From JBGPFS01 sp041483455 (GTDB taxonomy: Bacteria; Chloroflexota; Limnocylindria; Limnocylindrales; CSP1-4): a stretch of DNA of 17,535 nucleotides. The notes under the pieces are model-generated. The model saw only the letters and a list, made by a program, of their open reading frames with translations. It had not been told where the DNA came from and did no database searches. Each line of letters opens with the position of its first letter. Within the stretch, counting starts at the first letter, position 1. Position numbers and translations under genes: made by a program. The stretch covers positions 1-17,535 of the forward strand of contig JBGPFS010000028.1 of NCBI GenBank assembly GCA_041483455.1, given 5' to 3'. Below, one piece after another: positions 6,389-16,042 of this stretch.

Positions 6389-6748
6389 CTACTGCCAGAT
6401 CGGCTTGAGGATGACCCACGCGACCGGCAGGCCGACCGCGGTGAAGATCGCCCAGTTCAGGTACCAGAGCTGGCGCTGGTAGCGGGTGAAGACCGGCCAG
6501 AAGTCCATCACGATGATCCGCAGGCCGTTGAGCGCGTGGTAGAGCAGGGCCGCCCCGAGCAGCGTCTCGAGGAGTCGCCCGATGGGGCTCGCGTAGATCT
6601 TCAGGATCTCGTTATAGGCGGCCGGGTTGCCGCCCACCAGGTAGATGTCGATCACGTGGAGGACCACGAAGGCCCAGATGGCGACCCCGGAGATGCGGTG
6701 GAACGCCCACGCCAGCATCCCCTCGCCCCCTCGGTATCGGAGCAGCAT
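6389..6748 (-). CDS. sdhC: Succinate dehydrogenase cytochrome b subunit
   Basis: The other membrane anchor of complex II. The 119 residues have three helices (about 19-39, 58-80 and 96-115). H17-R-I-S-G near the N-terminus is the SdhC signature at the quinone site. His71 in L-L-Y-H-A-L-N-G-L-R-I-I matches the axial heme ligand block; His31 is another candidate. The ATG follows GGAGG with about 4 nt spacing. It is the first gene of sdhCDAB-RNase HI, with a candidate -10 about 70 nt upstream. Confidence 0.93.
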   Translation of the reverse strand: MLLRYRGGEGMLAWAFHRISGVAIWAFVVLHVIDIYLVGGNPAAYNEILKIYASPIGRLLETLLGAALLYHALNGLRIIVMDFWPVFTRYQRQLWYLNWAIFTAVGLPVAWVILKPIWQ

Positions 6749-6781
6749 GGGACCTCCATGACGCGCGACAGGTTGCGAAGA

Positions 6782-6822
6782 CCCCGCCTCGCGCGGGGAG
6801 GGTTTCTCGGGAAGTCATTCTA
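6782..6822 (-). promoter_or_regulatory. Candidate sdh promoter (-10) and leader hairpin
   Basis: On the minus strand GGGCTAGAATGAC includes TAGAAT (6817-6822), identical to the mraZ -10 hexamer and followed by the same GAC. No clear -35 was found. The leader then has a hairpin, CCCCGC / GCGGGG with a 5-nt loop (6782-6798), before the sdhC ribosome-binding site. The rest of the 204-nt gap up to sucC shows no convincing plus-strand promoter. Confidence 0.5.
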
Positions 6823-6952
6823 GCCCGCCCACGAGCCGCCGGCTTGGTACCATCGCTGGGCACCCCGCGGCGCCGTCCACCCCACGGCCCGCCCAGCCAG
6901 ACCCCATCTGCACCGCCCATCGTCGGGCTGCCGCTCGAGGAGCTCTCCACGC

Positions 6953-8122
6953 GTGAAGATCCAGGAAGCCGACGCCAAGTCCCTCCTCCTCGCCCAAGGG
7001 TTGCCGGTGCCCGCCTGGGAGGTCGCCCGTACGGTCCCGGAGGCTCGGGCGGCGGCCGAGCGGATCCTCGCCGCCGGAGCGGCGAAGGTCGTCATCAAGG
7101 CCCAGGTCCTCGTCGGCGGGCGGGGCAAGGCCGGCGGCGTCAAGCTGGCCGGCTCGGCGGACGAGGCGGAGGCTGTCGCCGGGGCGATCCTCGGGATGTC
7201 GATCAAGGGGATCGTCGTCCGCAAGGTCCTCGTGGCCGCGGCCGCGGACATCGTGCGCGAGTACTACCTCTCGGCGGTCATCGACCGGGCAGCCCGACGG
7301 ATCCTCCTGATGGGCTCGGCCGAGGGCGGCGTCGAGATCGAGCAGGTCGCGGCCGAGCGGCCGGAGGCGATCGTCACCGTCCACGCCGACCCCCGCCTTG
7401 GGCTGCTCGACTACCAGGCTCGTCAGCTCGCGTTCGCGATCGGGCTCGGGGCCCACCTGCGGGCGACCGTGGCGATCGCCAAGGGCCTTGTCAGGACGAT
7501 GCTCGCCGACGACGCCGACCTGGTCGAGATCAACCCGCTGGCGATCGTCCGCGAGACCGGCCCGGATGGGCTCCCGGTCGAGCGGCTCGTCTGCCTCGAT
7601 GCCAAGATCACCCTCGACGATTCGGCCCTCCCCCGCCACCCGGCGCTCGAGGCCCTGCGCGACCTCGACGAGGAGGACCCGACCGACATCGAGGCCCGGG
7701 CCCAGGGCATCACCTTCATCAAGCTCGACGGCTCGATCGGCTGCATGGTCAACGGGGCGGGCCTGGCGATGACGACGATGGATCTCGTCAAGCGAGCCGG
7801 CGGCGAGCCGGCCAACTTCCTCGACATCGGGGGTGGGGCCCGCTCGGACAAGGTGGCCGAGGCGATGCGGCTGATCCTGACGGATCCGAACGTCAAGGCG
7901 ATCCTGGTCAACATCTTCGGCGGGATCACCCGCGGTGACGAGGTGGCCAAAGGGCTGATCGAGGCCAGGGCGGTCCAGGAGCGTTCGGTGCCGATGGTCG
8001 TCAGGATCGTCGGGACGAACGCCGCCGAGGCGGACGAGCTCCTGCGGGCGGCCAGCTTCGAGACCGCGGCGAGCCTGGACGAGGCGGCCGCCAAGGCCGT
8101 CGCAGCGGCGAAGGTGGCCTGA
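6953..8122 (+). CDS. sucC: Succinate-CoA ligase (ADP-forming) beta subunit
   Basis: With SucD it interconverts succinyl-CoA and succinate with substrate-level phosphorylation. The 389 residues have an N-terminal ATP-grasp domain (V-V-I-K-A-Q-V-L-V-G-G-R-G-K-A-G-G-V near 46-63; L-V-E-I-N-P-L-A near 190-197) and a C-terminal CoA-ligase domain (G-C-M-V-N-G-A-G-L-A; F-L-D-I-G-G-G-A; N-I-F-G-G-I-T-R-G-D). The length is normal. The GTG start gives the expected M-K-I-Q-E beginning and is preceded by GAGGAG about 10 nt upstream. sucD follows after 1 nt. The unit is divergent from sdhCDAB, so the two consecutive TCA-cycle steps are encoded back to back. Confidence 0.97.
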   Translation: MKIQEADAKSLLLAQGLPVPAWEVARTVPEARAAAERILAAGAAKVVIKAQVLVGGRGKAGGVKLAGSADEAEAVAGAILGMSIKGIVVRKVLVAAAADIVREYYLSAVIDRAARRILLMGSAEGGVEIEQVAAERPEAIVTVHADPRLGLLDYQARQLAFAIGLGAHLRATVAIAKGLVRTMLADDADLVEINPLAIVRETGPDGLPVERLVCLDAKITLDDSALPRHPALEALRDLDEEDPTDIEARAQGITFIKLDGSIGCMVNGAGLAMTTMDLVKRAGGEPANFLDIGGGARSDKVAEAMRLILTDPNVKAILVNIFGGITRGDEVAKGLIEARAVQERSVPMVVRIVGTNAAEADELLRAASFETAASLDEAAAKAVAAAKVA

Positions 8123-8123
8123 G

Positions 8124-9008
8124 ATGAGCATCCTCATCGGGCGCGAGACGCGCCTGGTCGTCCACGGCATCACCGGCCGCGAGGGCGAGTTCCACAGCCG
8201 GTCGATGCTCGAGTACGGCACCCCGATCGTGGCGGGGATGACCCCCGGCAAGGGCGGCCAGCGGGCGCTCGACGGGCGCGTCCCGGTCTTCGATACGGTC
8301 GCCGAGGCGGTCCGCGAGACCGGCGCGAACACCTCCTGCATCTTCGTGCCGGCCGCGGGGGCTCCCGACGCGATCCTCGAGGCGGTCGCTGCCGGGATCG
8401 CCACGATCTTCTGCATCACCGAGGGGATCCCTGCGCTCGACATGATCCCGGTCGTCGAGACCGTCCGCGCCGCCGGCGCCCGGCTCATCGGGCCGAACTG
8501 CCCGGGCGCCACGTCGCCGGGCCGGGTCAAGGTGGGGATCATCCCGGGCTCGATCCACCGCGAGGGCCGGGTCGGGGTCGTGTCGCGTTCCGGCACCCTG
8601 ACCTACGAGGCCGTCCAGGCCATGACCGACGCGGGGATCGGCCAGTCGACCTGCGTCGGGATCGGTGGCGACCCGATCATCGGGACCACGTTCACCGACG
8701 TCCTCCAGCTGTTCGCCGACGATCCCGAGACCGAAGGCATCGTTCTCATCGGCGAGATCGGCGGGGCGGCCGAGGAGGAGGCGGCGGCGTTCGCCGCCGA
8801 GTTCCTGAAGGGCGTCCCGATGGCGGCGTTCATCGCCGGCCGGACCGCACCGGAGGGCAAGCGCATGGGCCATGCCGGTGCGATCATCTCGGGCGGCCGG
8901 GGCACCGCGGCCTCGAAGGTGGAGGCGCTCGAGGCCGCCGGGATCCGGGTGGCGGGCTCGCCGACGGAGCTGCCGGCCATCCTGCGGGCCGCCGGCCTCC
9001 GCGGCTGA
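8124..9008 (+). CDS. sucD: Succinate-CoA ligase alpha subunit
   Basis: Carries the phosphohistidine intermediate and the CoA site of succinyl-CoA synthetase. The 294 residues begin with the CoA-binding fold (V-H-G-I-T-G-R-E-G, 13-21; P-G-K-G-G, 41-45). The middle has G-P-N-C-P-G (123-128) and S-R-S-G-T-L-T-Y-E (154-162). The active His250 sits in M-G-H-A-G-A-I-I-S, matching the phosphorylated His of E. coli SucD. Length and motif order are normal. The ATG is 1 nt after the sucC stop, so the two are translationally coupled. Confidence 0.97.
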   Translation: MSILIGRETRLVVHGITGREGEFHSRSMLEYGTPIVAGMTPGKGGQRALDGRVPVFDTVAEAVRETGANTSCIFVPAAGAPDAILEAVAAGIATIFCITEGIPALDMIPVVETVRAAGARLIGPNCPGATSPGRVKVGIIPGSIHREGRVGVVSRSGTLTYEAVQAMTDAGIGQSTCVGIGGDPIIGTTFTDVLQLFADDPETEGIVLIGEIGGAAEEEAAAFAAEFLKGVPMAAFIAGRTAPEGKRMGHAGAIISGGRGTAASKVEALEAAGIRVAGSPTELPAILRAAGLRG

Positions 9009-9035
9009 TCGCCGCGCGAGCGGGGGTGCCGGCTG

Positions 9036-9506
9036 ATGGGCTCGCTCATGGACCTGATCGCCGGGGACACCCGGCAGATCCTCCTCGCCGTGGGGCTGGA
9101 CGAGCCCGACCGCTTCGCCGACTCGACCCATTTCGCCGCCCACCTCGCGCTGGGGCGCGGCCTCGACCCCACCTGGCTCGACCTGTTCAGCGAGGCGGCC
9201 CGGACGGTGACCGACGGCGACGAGCCGCTCGACTTCATCGATGCCCGGACCGAGCTGGCTGGCCCTGGCGAGGTCGGCGATCCGACCATCGAGCGCGTCG
9301 ACCGGCGCTGGATCGAGGCCATCGCCCGACTGGACGACGACGCGATCGGCCCGGTCGCGGGCCGCTGGATGGACCTGATCGACGATGCGTACGGCGAGCT
9401 GCCCCGCGAGGAGAAGCCGTGGATCCGCCAGCTGGCGGGGGAGATCGTGCGCTTCTGCCGGAACGCCGGGCGCGCCGGCGACGTGCTCTTCGTCTGGTCG
9501 CTCTAG
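9036..9506 (+). CDS. Hypothetical protein downstream of sucCD
   Basis: A 156-residue acidic protein that I cannot assign to a named family. It has no signal peptide, no membrane helix and a single Cys. The sequence looks all-helical and well folded, with conserved-looking stretches L-D-P-T-W-L-D-L-F near the middle, V-D-R-R-W-I-E-A-I-A-R-L and the C-terminal R-E-E-K-P-W-I-R-Q-L-A-G-E-I-V-R-F-C-R ending in V-L-F-V-W-S-L. It starts 27 nt behind sucD and is probably cotranscribed. A second ATG four codons in (9048) is equally possible; neither has a strong ribosome-binding site. Codon usage matches its neighbours, which supports a real gene. Confidence 0.8.
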   Translation: MGSLMDLIAGDTRQILLAVGLDEPDRFADSTHFAAHLALGRGLDPTWLDLFSEAARTVTDGDEPLDFIDARTELAGPGEVGDPTIERVDRRWIEAIARLDDDAIGPVAGRWMDLIDDAYGELPREEKPWIRQLAGEIVRFCRNAGRAGDVLFVWSL

Positions 9507-9510
9507 ACCT

Positions 9511-9543
9511 ACGCGACCGACGCGACCGACGCGACCGACGCGA
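9511..9543. repeat. 9-bp tandem repeat between convergent genes
   Basis: The unit ACGCGACCG occurs three full times head to tail (9511, 9520, 9529) plus a partial ACGCGA copy. It fills the 40-nt gap between the end of the small gene after sucD and the end of the epimerase gene. It is not coding on either strand. It could be slippage-prone filler or part of transcript ends; no hairpin is evident. Confidence 0.85.
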
Positions 9544-9546
9544 AGC

Positions 9547-10005
9547 TCAGTAGCCGAGGGCGCTCCAGGACGGACCGCCGGACGCCTCGATGAGCTCGAC
9601 GAGCACGCCGTGGCAGGAGCGTGGGTGGAGGAAGGCGACCGGACCCTCGGCTCCCTTCCGGGGGGCCGTATCGATCAGCTCGACCCCGTCGATCCCGAGC
9701 CGGACGAGCATCTCGGCGAGGTCGGGCACCTCGAAGCAGACGTGGTGGAAGCCCTCGCCCCGGGCGGCCAGGAAGCGGGCGACGCCGGTCGTGTCGTCGG
9801 TCGGCTGGACGAGCTCGATCTTCGTGTCGCCGACCGGGAGGAAGGCGATCGACACCCGGTCGTGCGGCATCGCCTGGACCGTCTCGAGGGTGAGACCCAG
9901 GATGTCCCGGTAGAACCCGAGCGCGGCCTCGAGGTCGCGGACCACGACGGCGACGTGGTGGATCGGGCCCATCCGGTGGACGTGCTCGGGAACGGCGGTG
10001 TTCAT
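9547..10005 (-). CDS. mce: Methylmalonyl-CoA epimerase
   Basis: Interconverts (S)- and (R)-methylmalonyl-CoA, linking propionyl-CoA carboxylase to the mutase. The 152-residue protein is a two-module VOC (glyoxalase/dioxygenase-like) fold. Metal ligands expected for the family are visible: His17 (I-H-H-V-A-V-V-V), Gln67 (I-E-L-V-Q-P), His87 or His88 (G-F-H-H-V-C-F-E-V) and Glu137 (G-V-L-V-E-L-I-E). The order D-L-E-A-A-L-G-F-Y-R-D-I-L-G-L at 24-38 is also typical. The ATG at 10005 follows AGGGAG with good spacing; an internal ATG at residue 12 is less likely. It is the last gene of the carboxylase-mutase operon, 12 nt behind the mutase, and is convergent with the sucCD unit. Confidence 0.95.
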   Translation of the reverse strand: MNTAVPEHVHRMGPIHHVAVVVRDLEAALGFYRDILGLTLETVQAMPHDRVSIAFLPVGDTKIELVQPTDDTTGVARFLAARGEGFHHVCFEVPDLAEMLVRLGIDGVELIDTAPRKGAEGPVAFLHPRSCHGVLVELIEASGGPSWSALGY

Positions 10006-10017
10006 GGTGGCAGCTCC

Positions 10018-11753
<1,736 letters not shown>

Positions 11754-11757
<4 letters not shown>

Positions 11758-12533
11758 GTGATCACCAACAGGAGATCGCCCACTTCGACATTCTCGCCCA
11801 CCGCGACCGCCACCCGCTCGACCGTGCCCTCGCGCGGGGCGCGAAGCTCGTTCTGCATCTTCATCGCTTCGAGGACGAGGATCTGCTGGCCGGCCTCGAG
11901 CGTGTCGCCGGCCTTGACCGAGACGGCCACGATCCGGCCCGGGATGATGGCGTGGACCTCGACCGGGCCGGTCCGGGCCCCGGCCTCGTGACCGCGCCGC
12001 GCGCGCTCGCGGAGCGAGGCCCGGCGCTCGGCCTCGACGTCGACCTCGACCCGCCAGCCCTCGACCACGACTTCGCGGGTGACGATCCCTTCGCCGTCGC
12101 GTCGCCGGACCGGACCGAACTGGAGCCGGATACGGGTCGAGCCGGCGGATCCCGGGGTTCCCTCGCTCAGGATCGCCCGCTCCCGGTCCTGAAGGCGAAG
12201 CCGGGCCTCGAGCGGCTCGCCGTCGAGCAGGATGCCGGATCCGCCGTCGCTGCCCTCCCCCGTGGCAGGCCTCGGCATGGCCGCGGACGCGTTCGCGGGC
12301 TCCCGCGGACGTGGCGCCGCCGTGCCGCCCAGAGGACCGACGCCGGCCACCCGCTCGACCGGCCGAAGGACCGCCAGCGGGGTCGGCGCGAGGGTCAGGG
12401 TCGGATCGTCGTCCCGACGACCCGCCGCGGTGACCGAGACGCGGACCGCTCGCGGGTCGATCGTGGGCTGCAGGTCGACCCGCCCGACCTCGCCTGCCGG
12501 TTCGGCCGGCCGCTTCGGCGCCACGGCGGTCAT
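11754..12533 (-). CDS. Biotin carboxyl carrier protein of the acyl-CoA carboxylase
   Basis: Carries CO2 on biotin between the carboxylase and transferase subunits. The C-terminal 75 or so residues form the biotinyl domain with E-A-M-K-M-Q-N-E-L; the biotin-accepting Lys lies 34 residues before the C-terminus, as is usual. The preceding part includes V-V-V-E-G-W-R-V-E-V-D-V-E followed by a Glu/Arg-rich helix, which resembles the carboxylase-transferase mediating (BT-like) region of propionyl-CoA carboxylase alpha chains. So the protein looks like the split-off C-terminal half of an alpha chain. The first 100 residues are Pro/Ala-rich and unassigned. The ATG at 12533 overlaps the biotin carboxylase stop as ATGA and is preferred; a GTG three codons upstream (12542) is also possible. 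Its own stop overlaps the mutase GTG. Confidence 0.9.
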
Positions 12534-14164
12534 GCCGGCCACCGATCAGCGGTCAGGGCCAGCCCACCGGTTCGCCAGGCCGACGCCCGGCGGTGCCCGT
12601 CGCGACCCGCCGGATCGCCGTCGGTCCCTCCCCTGCCGGCCGTTTCGGCACCATCGCGACCAGGGAGGCCCTGGCCGCCGGAGTCGAGGCCCGCCGGGCC
12701 TCCGATGCCCGTCTGCTCGGCGCCGATCGCCGCCAGCCCCGCCGCGACGAGCGCCCGGCGGACGGCGACGGCCCGCTCGGCGGCGCCGTCCCAGTGGTCG
12801 CCGACGAAGCCGGTCGTGAGCTCCCCGCCCAGGAACGCCGGGTGGCGGACGACGAACCGGTCGAACGGGAGGGTTGTCTGGATGCCTCCGATCTCCGTCT
12901 CGTCGAGCGCTCGGCGGAGCCGCTCGATCGCCGCCGCTCGGTCGGTCGCGTGGACCATCAGCTTCGCGATCAGCGGGTCGTAGTCGGGCGCGATCCGCTC
13001 CCCGGGCTCGATGGCCGTGTCGACCCGGACGCCGGGGCCGGCGGGCATCGACCAGCGGGTGACCTGTCCGGGAGCTGGCGCGAACTGCCGGGACGGGTCC
13101 TCCGCGGACAGGCGCACTTCGATCGCGGCGCTCGTCGGCCTCGACGCCGCGGCCGCGGCCGCGAGGGCCCGGTCCGAGAGTGGACGACCGGCGGCCAGCC
13201 AGAACTGCTCGATGACGATGTCGATGCCGGCCACCAGCTCGGTGACCCCATGCTCGACCTGGAGGCGCGTGTTGACCTCGAGGAACCAGAACTGGCCTTC
13301 GAGGTCGTACAGGAACTCCGCGGTCGCGGCGTTATGGAGGCCGGCCGCCGTGGCGACCCGGACCGCCATCGCGTGCAGGTCCCGCCGCTGCACCTCGGTG
13401 AGACCCGGGGCGGGCGCCTCCTCGATCAGCTTCTGATGGCGCCGCTGGATCGAGCAGTCGCGCTCGCCGAGGGCGACGACGCGACCGGTCGAGTCGCCGA
13501 GCAGCTGGACCTCGATGTGCCGCGCCGGCAGGACCTCGCGCTCGATGTAGACCGCGCCGTCACCGAACGCCGAAGCCGCCTCTCGCGACCCGGAGACGAG
13601 CGCCGCGGGCAGCTCGTCCGCCGACGCCACGCGCCGCATCCCCCGGCCACCCCCGCCCGCCGCCGCCTTGACCAGCAGCGGGAACCCGACCGTCCGCGCA
13701 GCCGCGAGGATCGCGCCAGCCTGGTCGGGGCGATCGATCGGTGCCGGCTCGAGGGTCCCTGGCACGACCGGAACGCCGGCCGCCGTGGCCGCTCGACGCG
13801 CGGCGAGCTTGTCGCCGAGGGCTGCGATCGCGGCATGGTCGGGACCGACGAAGGCCATCCCGGCCGCCTCGACCGCCGCCGCGAACGACGCCCGTTCGGC
13901 CAGAAAGCCGTAGCCGGGGTGGACCGCCTGGCAGCCGGCCGCGACCGCGGCCTCGACGATCGCGTCCGCCCGGAGGTAGCTCTCCGTCGCCGGGGCCGGA
14001 CCGATCCGGACGGCGAAGTCGGCCTCGCGGACATGGCGAGCATGGATGTCCGGATCGCTGTAGACCGCGACCGCCTCCATCCCGAGCTCATGGCAGGCCC
14101 GGATGAGACGCACTGCGATCTCGCCGCGATTGGCGATCAGGACTCGCTGGAACGGTGCGCTCAT
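12530..14164 (-). CDS. accC: Biotin carboxylase subunit of propionyl/acyl-CoA carboxylase
   Basis: ATP-dependent carboxylation of biotin on the carrier protein. Residues 1-455 are a complete ATP-grasp biotin carboxylase: I-A-N-R-G-E-I-A (10-17), G-Y-G-F-L-A-E (84-90), the ATP lysines Lys119 and Lys166, the Gly-rich loop A-G-G-G-G-R-G-M-R (169-177), R-D-C-S-I-Q-R-R-H-Q-K (235-245) and L-E-V-N-T-R-L-Q-V-E-H (295-305). The last motif continues with Gly where Pro is almost invariant. About 90 extra C-terminal residues are Gly/Ala/Arg-rich with no visible domain, making it longer than free-standing AccC (about 450). The ATG follows GGAG by 7 nt. A palindromic motif lies 17 nt upstream, in the 84-nt gap behind the carboxyltransferase gene. 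The ATGA overlap with the carrier gene indicates coupling. Confidence 0.94.
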   Translation of the reverse strand: MSAPFQRVLIANRGEIAVRLIRACHELGMEAVAVYSDPDIHARHVREADFAVRIGPAPATESYLRADAIVEAAVAAGCQAVHPGYGFLAERASFAAAVEAAGMAFVGPDHAAIAALGDKLAARRAATAAGVPVVPGTLEPAPIDRPDQAGAILAAARTVGFPLLVKAAAGGGGRGMRRVASADELPAALVSGSREAASAFGDGAVYIEREVLPARHIEVQLLGDSTGRVVALGERDCSIQRRHQKLIEEAPAPGLTEVQRRDLHAMAVRVATAAGLHNAATAEFLYDLEGQFWFLEVNTRLQVEHGVTELVAGIDIVIEQFWLAAGRPLSDRALAAAAAASRPTSAAIEVRLSAEDPSRQFAPAPGQVTRWSMPAGPGVRVDTAIEPGERIAPDYDPLIAKLMVHATDRAAAIERLRRALDETEIGGIQTTLPFDRFVVRHPAFLGGELTTGFVGDHWDGAAERAVAVRRALVAAGLAAIGAEQTGIGGPAGLDSGGQGLPGRDGAETAGRGGTDGDPAGRDGHRRASAWRTGGLALTADRWPA

Positions 14165-14180
14165 CAGATGACTCCGATCG

Positions 14181-14198
14181 CGTCTTTGCGCAAAGACG
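14181..14198. promoter_or_regulatory. Palindromic motif, copy 1 (perfect 18-bp palindrome)
   Basis: CGTCTTTGCGCAAAGACG is an exact palindrome in the short gap between the carboxyltransferase and biotin carboxylase genes. It shares GTCTTTGCGCAA plus GAC with copies 2 and 3. It sits just upstream of the biotin carboxylase ribosome-binding site, so a bound protein or an RNA hairpin here could affect that gene. Confidence 0.75.
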
Positions 14199-14248
14199 TC
14201 TGGGCTGTCCGGGCAGCGGCCCGCTCGGTGCGGACCGCGCTCGACGAT

Positions 14249-15802
14249 TCAGAGCGGGATGTTGCCATGCTTCTTTCGCGGGTTCGTCTCCCGCTTGTCG
14301 GCGAGCATCTCCAAGGCACCGATGAGTCTCGGCCGAGTCTCGCGCGGCAGGATCACGTCATCGATGAAGCCGCGTGAAGCCGCGATGTACGGGTTCGCGA
14401 ACTCCGCCTCGTACTCCGCGACAAGTCGCTTGTGCTCCGCCGCCGGATCGTCCGCGGCTGCGATGCGATCGCGAAAGATCACCGCGACCGCACCCTCGGC
14501 GCCCATCACCGCGATCTCAGCGGTCGGCCAGGCGAAGTTCATATCGCCGCGGACGTGCTTGCTGCTCATGACGTCGTAGGCGCCGCCGTACGCCTTCCGG
14601 GTGATCACCGTCATCTTCGGGACAGTCGCCTCGCAGTACGCATAAAGCAGCTTCGCACCGTGCTTGATGATCCCACCGTCCTCCTGGCCGACGCCCGGCA
14701 GGAAGCCGGGCACGTCGACGAACGTCAGGAGCGGCACGTTGAAGGCATCACACGTGCGCACGAACCGGGCGGCCTTGATCGACGCGTTGATGTCGAGCGC
14801 ACCGGCCAGGACGGCCGGCTGCTGGGCGACGATGCCGACGCTCCGACCACCGAGGCGACCGTACCCGATCAGGATGTTGCCGGCCCAACCCGGTTGGATC
14901 TCGAGGAACGTCCCGTCGTCGACGACCCGGGTGATGACCGCGTGCATGTCGTACGGCTTCTGCGGATCCTCGGGCACGATCGTGTCCAGTTCCGGGTCCA
15001 TCCGCTCGACCGGATCGCGGGTCGCGACGCGCGGTGTCTCGTCGAGGTTGTTCTGCGGCAGGTACGACAGGATCCGGCGTGTCAGATCGAGACCCTCCGC
15101 CTCGTCGCGCGCGGCCAGGTGCGCGACGCCGCTCCGGGTGGTGTGGGTCTGAGCCCCGCCGAGTCGCTCCGAATCGACATCCTCGTGGGTCACCGACTTC
15201 ACGACGTTCGGCCCGGTGACGAACATGTAGCTCGTCCCCTCGATCATCACGGTGAAGTCGGTCATCGCCGGCGAATAGACCGCTCCGCCCGCGCAGGGAC
15301 CAAGGATCACCGACAGCTGCGGCACGACGCCCGACGCCATCACGTTGCGCAGGAAGATGTCGGCGTATCCGCCGAGCGACGCGACGCCCTCCTGGATCCG
15401 AGCGCCGCCGGAATCGTTCAGGCCGATGACGGGCGCTCCGACCTTCATGGCCAGATCCATGACCTTGCAGATCTTCTCGGCGTACGGCTCCGAGAGCGAC
15501 CCCCCGAATACGGTGAAATCCTGGCTGAAGACGAACACGAGCCGACCATCGATCAGCCCGTGGCCGGTGACGACGCCGTCGCCCAGGAAGTGCTGCTCCT
15601 CGATCCCGAACCCATGAGCCCGATGGGTGACGAATGCATCGAGCTCGACGAATGACCCGGGGTCGAGCAACAGGTCGAGCCGCTCGCGCGCGGTCAGCTT
15701 GCCCCAGCTGTGCTGACGCTCGATCCTGACCGGTCCCCCGCCGAGCAGGCTTTCGGCGCGCATCTTCTGCAGGCGCGAGATCCGTTCCTCGTTCGTCGGC
15801 AC
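14249..15802 (-). CDS. pccB: Propionyl-CoA carboxylase beta subunit (carboxyltransferase)
   Basis: Transfers CO2 from carboxybiotin to propionyl-CoA, giving (S)-methylmalonyl-CoA. The 517 residues have the two crotonase-like halves of the family. The N-terminal half has R-E-R-L-D-L-L-L-D, N-D-S-G-G-A-R-I-Q-E-G (129-139) and G-P-C-A-G-G-A-V-Y-S-P; the C-terminal half has V-D-V-P-G-F-L-P-G, K-A-Y-G-G-A-Y-D-V-M and A-W-P-T-A-E-I-A-V-M-G. Asp409 in G-G-A-Y-D-V appears to match the Asp reported to favour propionyl-CoA in the Streptomyces enzyme, which supports the substrate call. Two in-frame GTGs are possible; that at 15802 is chosen because AAGGAG lies 7-12 nt upstream, whereas the one at 15817 has no site. 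It is first in the carboxylase operon, with a leader of about 120 nt holding copy 2 of the palindromic motif. Confidence 0.95.
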   Translation of the reverse strand: MPTNEERISRLQKMRAESLLGGGPVRIERQHSWGKLTARERLDLLLDPGSFVELDAFVTHRAHGFGIEEQHFLGDGVVTGHGLIDGRLVFVFSQDFTVFGGSLSEPYAEKICKVMDLAMKVGAPVIGLNDSGGARIQEGVASLGGYADIFLRNVMASGVVPQLSVILGPCAGGAVYSPAMTDFTVMIEGTSYMFVTGPNVVKSVTHEDVDSERLGGAQTHTTRSGVAHLAARDEAEGLDLTRRILSYLPQNNLDETPRVATRDPVERMDPELDTIVPEDPQKPYDMHAVITRVVDDGTFLEIQPGWAGNILIGYGRLGGRSVGIVAQQPAVLAGALDINASIKAARFVRTCDAFNVPLLTFVDVPGFLPGVGQEDGGIIKHGAKLLYAYCEATVPKMTVITRKAYGGAYDVMSSKHVRGDMNFAWPTAEIAVMGAEGAVAVIFRDRIAAADDPAAEHKRLVAEYEAEFANPYIAASRGFIDDVILPRETRPRLIGALEMLADKRETNPRKKHGNIPL

Positions 15803-15884
15803 GGACGTCTCCTTCACGGTCGCGCGCGAGGGCGACCGGCGTGTCGCGTCGGATCGCGCTGCCGGGCCGGCAGCAGGCGACCGT

Positions 15885-15902
15885 TGTCTTTGCGCAAGGA
15901 CA
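15885..15902. promoter_or_regulatory. Palindromic motif, copy 2
   Basis: TGTCTTTGCGCAAGGACA, an 18-bp palindrome with one mismatched pair, lies in the pccB leader about 20-37 nt downstream of the predicted transcription start and 83 nt before the GTG. It is identical over all 18 bases to copy 3 inside parB. Confidence 0.75.
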
Positions 15903-15928
15903 GAGGGGCTGAACCCGCTCGCGAAGCC

Positions 15929-15934
15929 ATTCTA
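15929..15934 (-). promoter_or_regulatory. Candidate -10 of the carboxylase operon
   Basis: TAGAAT on the minus strand, in the context GGGGCTAGAATGGC, closely matches the sdh and mraZ -10 regions. The predicted start is near 15922. No -35 close to consensus was seen at normal spacing. Confidence 0.5.
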
Positions 15935-15977
15935 GCCCCGCGCGGATGTCCGATGGGGCTATCGGTCAGTCGCGCCA

Positions 15978-16006
15978 CGGCCGGTCGTCGCACCGGCGAC
16001 CGGCCG
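15978..16006. other. Strong GC hairpin next to DnaA boxes
   Basis: CGGCCGGTCG (15978-15987) and CGACCGGCCG (15997-16006) are perfect 10-base inverted arms around a 9-nt spacer. No U-run follows on either strand, and it sits between divergent promoters, so it is unlikely to be a terminator. It lies 2 bp from the first DnaA box. Confidence 0.6.
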
Positions 16007-16008
16007 GC

Positions 16009-16017
16009 CTATCCACA
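16009..16017 (+). promoter_or_regulatory. DnaA box (near consensus)
   Basis: CTATCCACA differs from the consensus TTATCCACA only at the first base. It faces the perfect box 25 bp away in inverted orientation. Confidence 0.6.
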
Positions 16018-16042
16018 GGAATGGTGAACAAGTCCCGCCAGA

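Noticed and set aside
6815..8596. Long minus-strand open frame (593 codons) opposite sucC and sucD
   Set aside because: Antisense shadow of high-GC genes; it is composed mostly of Arg, Asp, Gly and Pro and shows no domain.
14165..14248. Palindrome between the two carboxylase genes as a simple rho-independent terminator
   Set aside because: No U-run follows, the downstream gene is in the same operon, and the same motif recurs inside parB.
12593..14377. Plus-strand open frame (594 codons) opposite biotin carboxylase
   Set aside because: Same antisense pattern; the minus-strand gene has all catalytic motifs.
15859..15873. CTGCCGG-G-CCGGCAG as a terminator or operator
   Set aside because: It has an almost loopless centre, no U-run and only one copy; too little to call a function.
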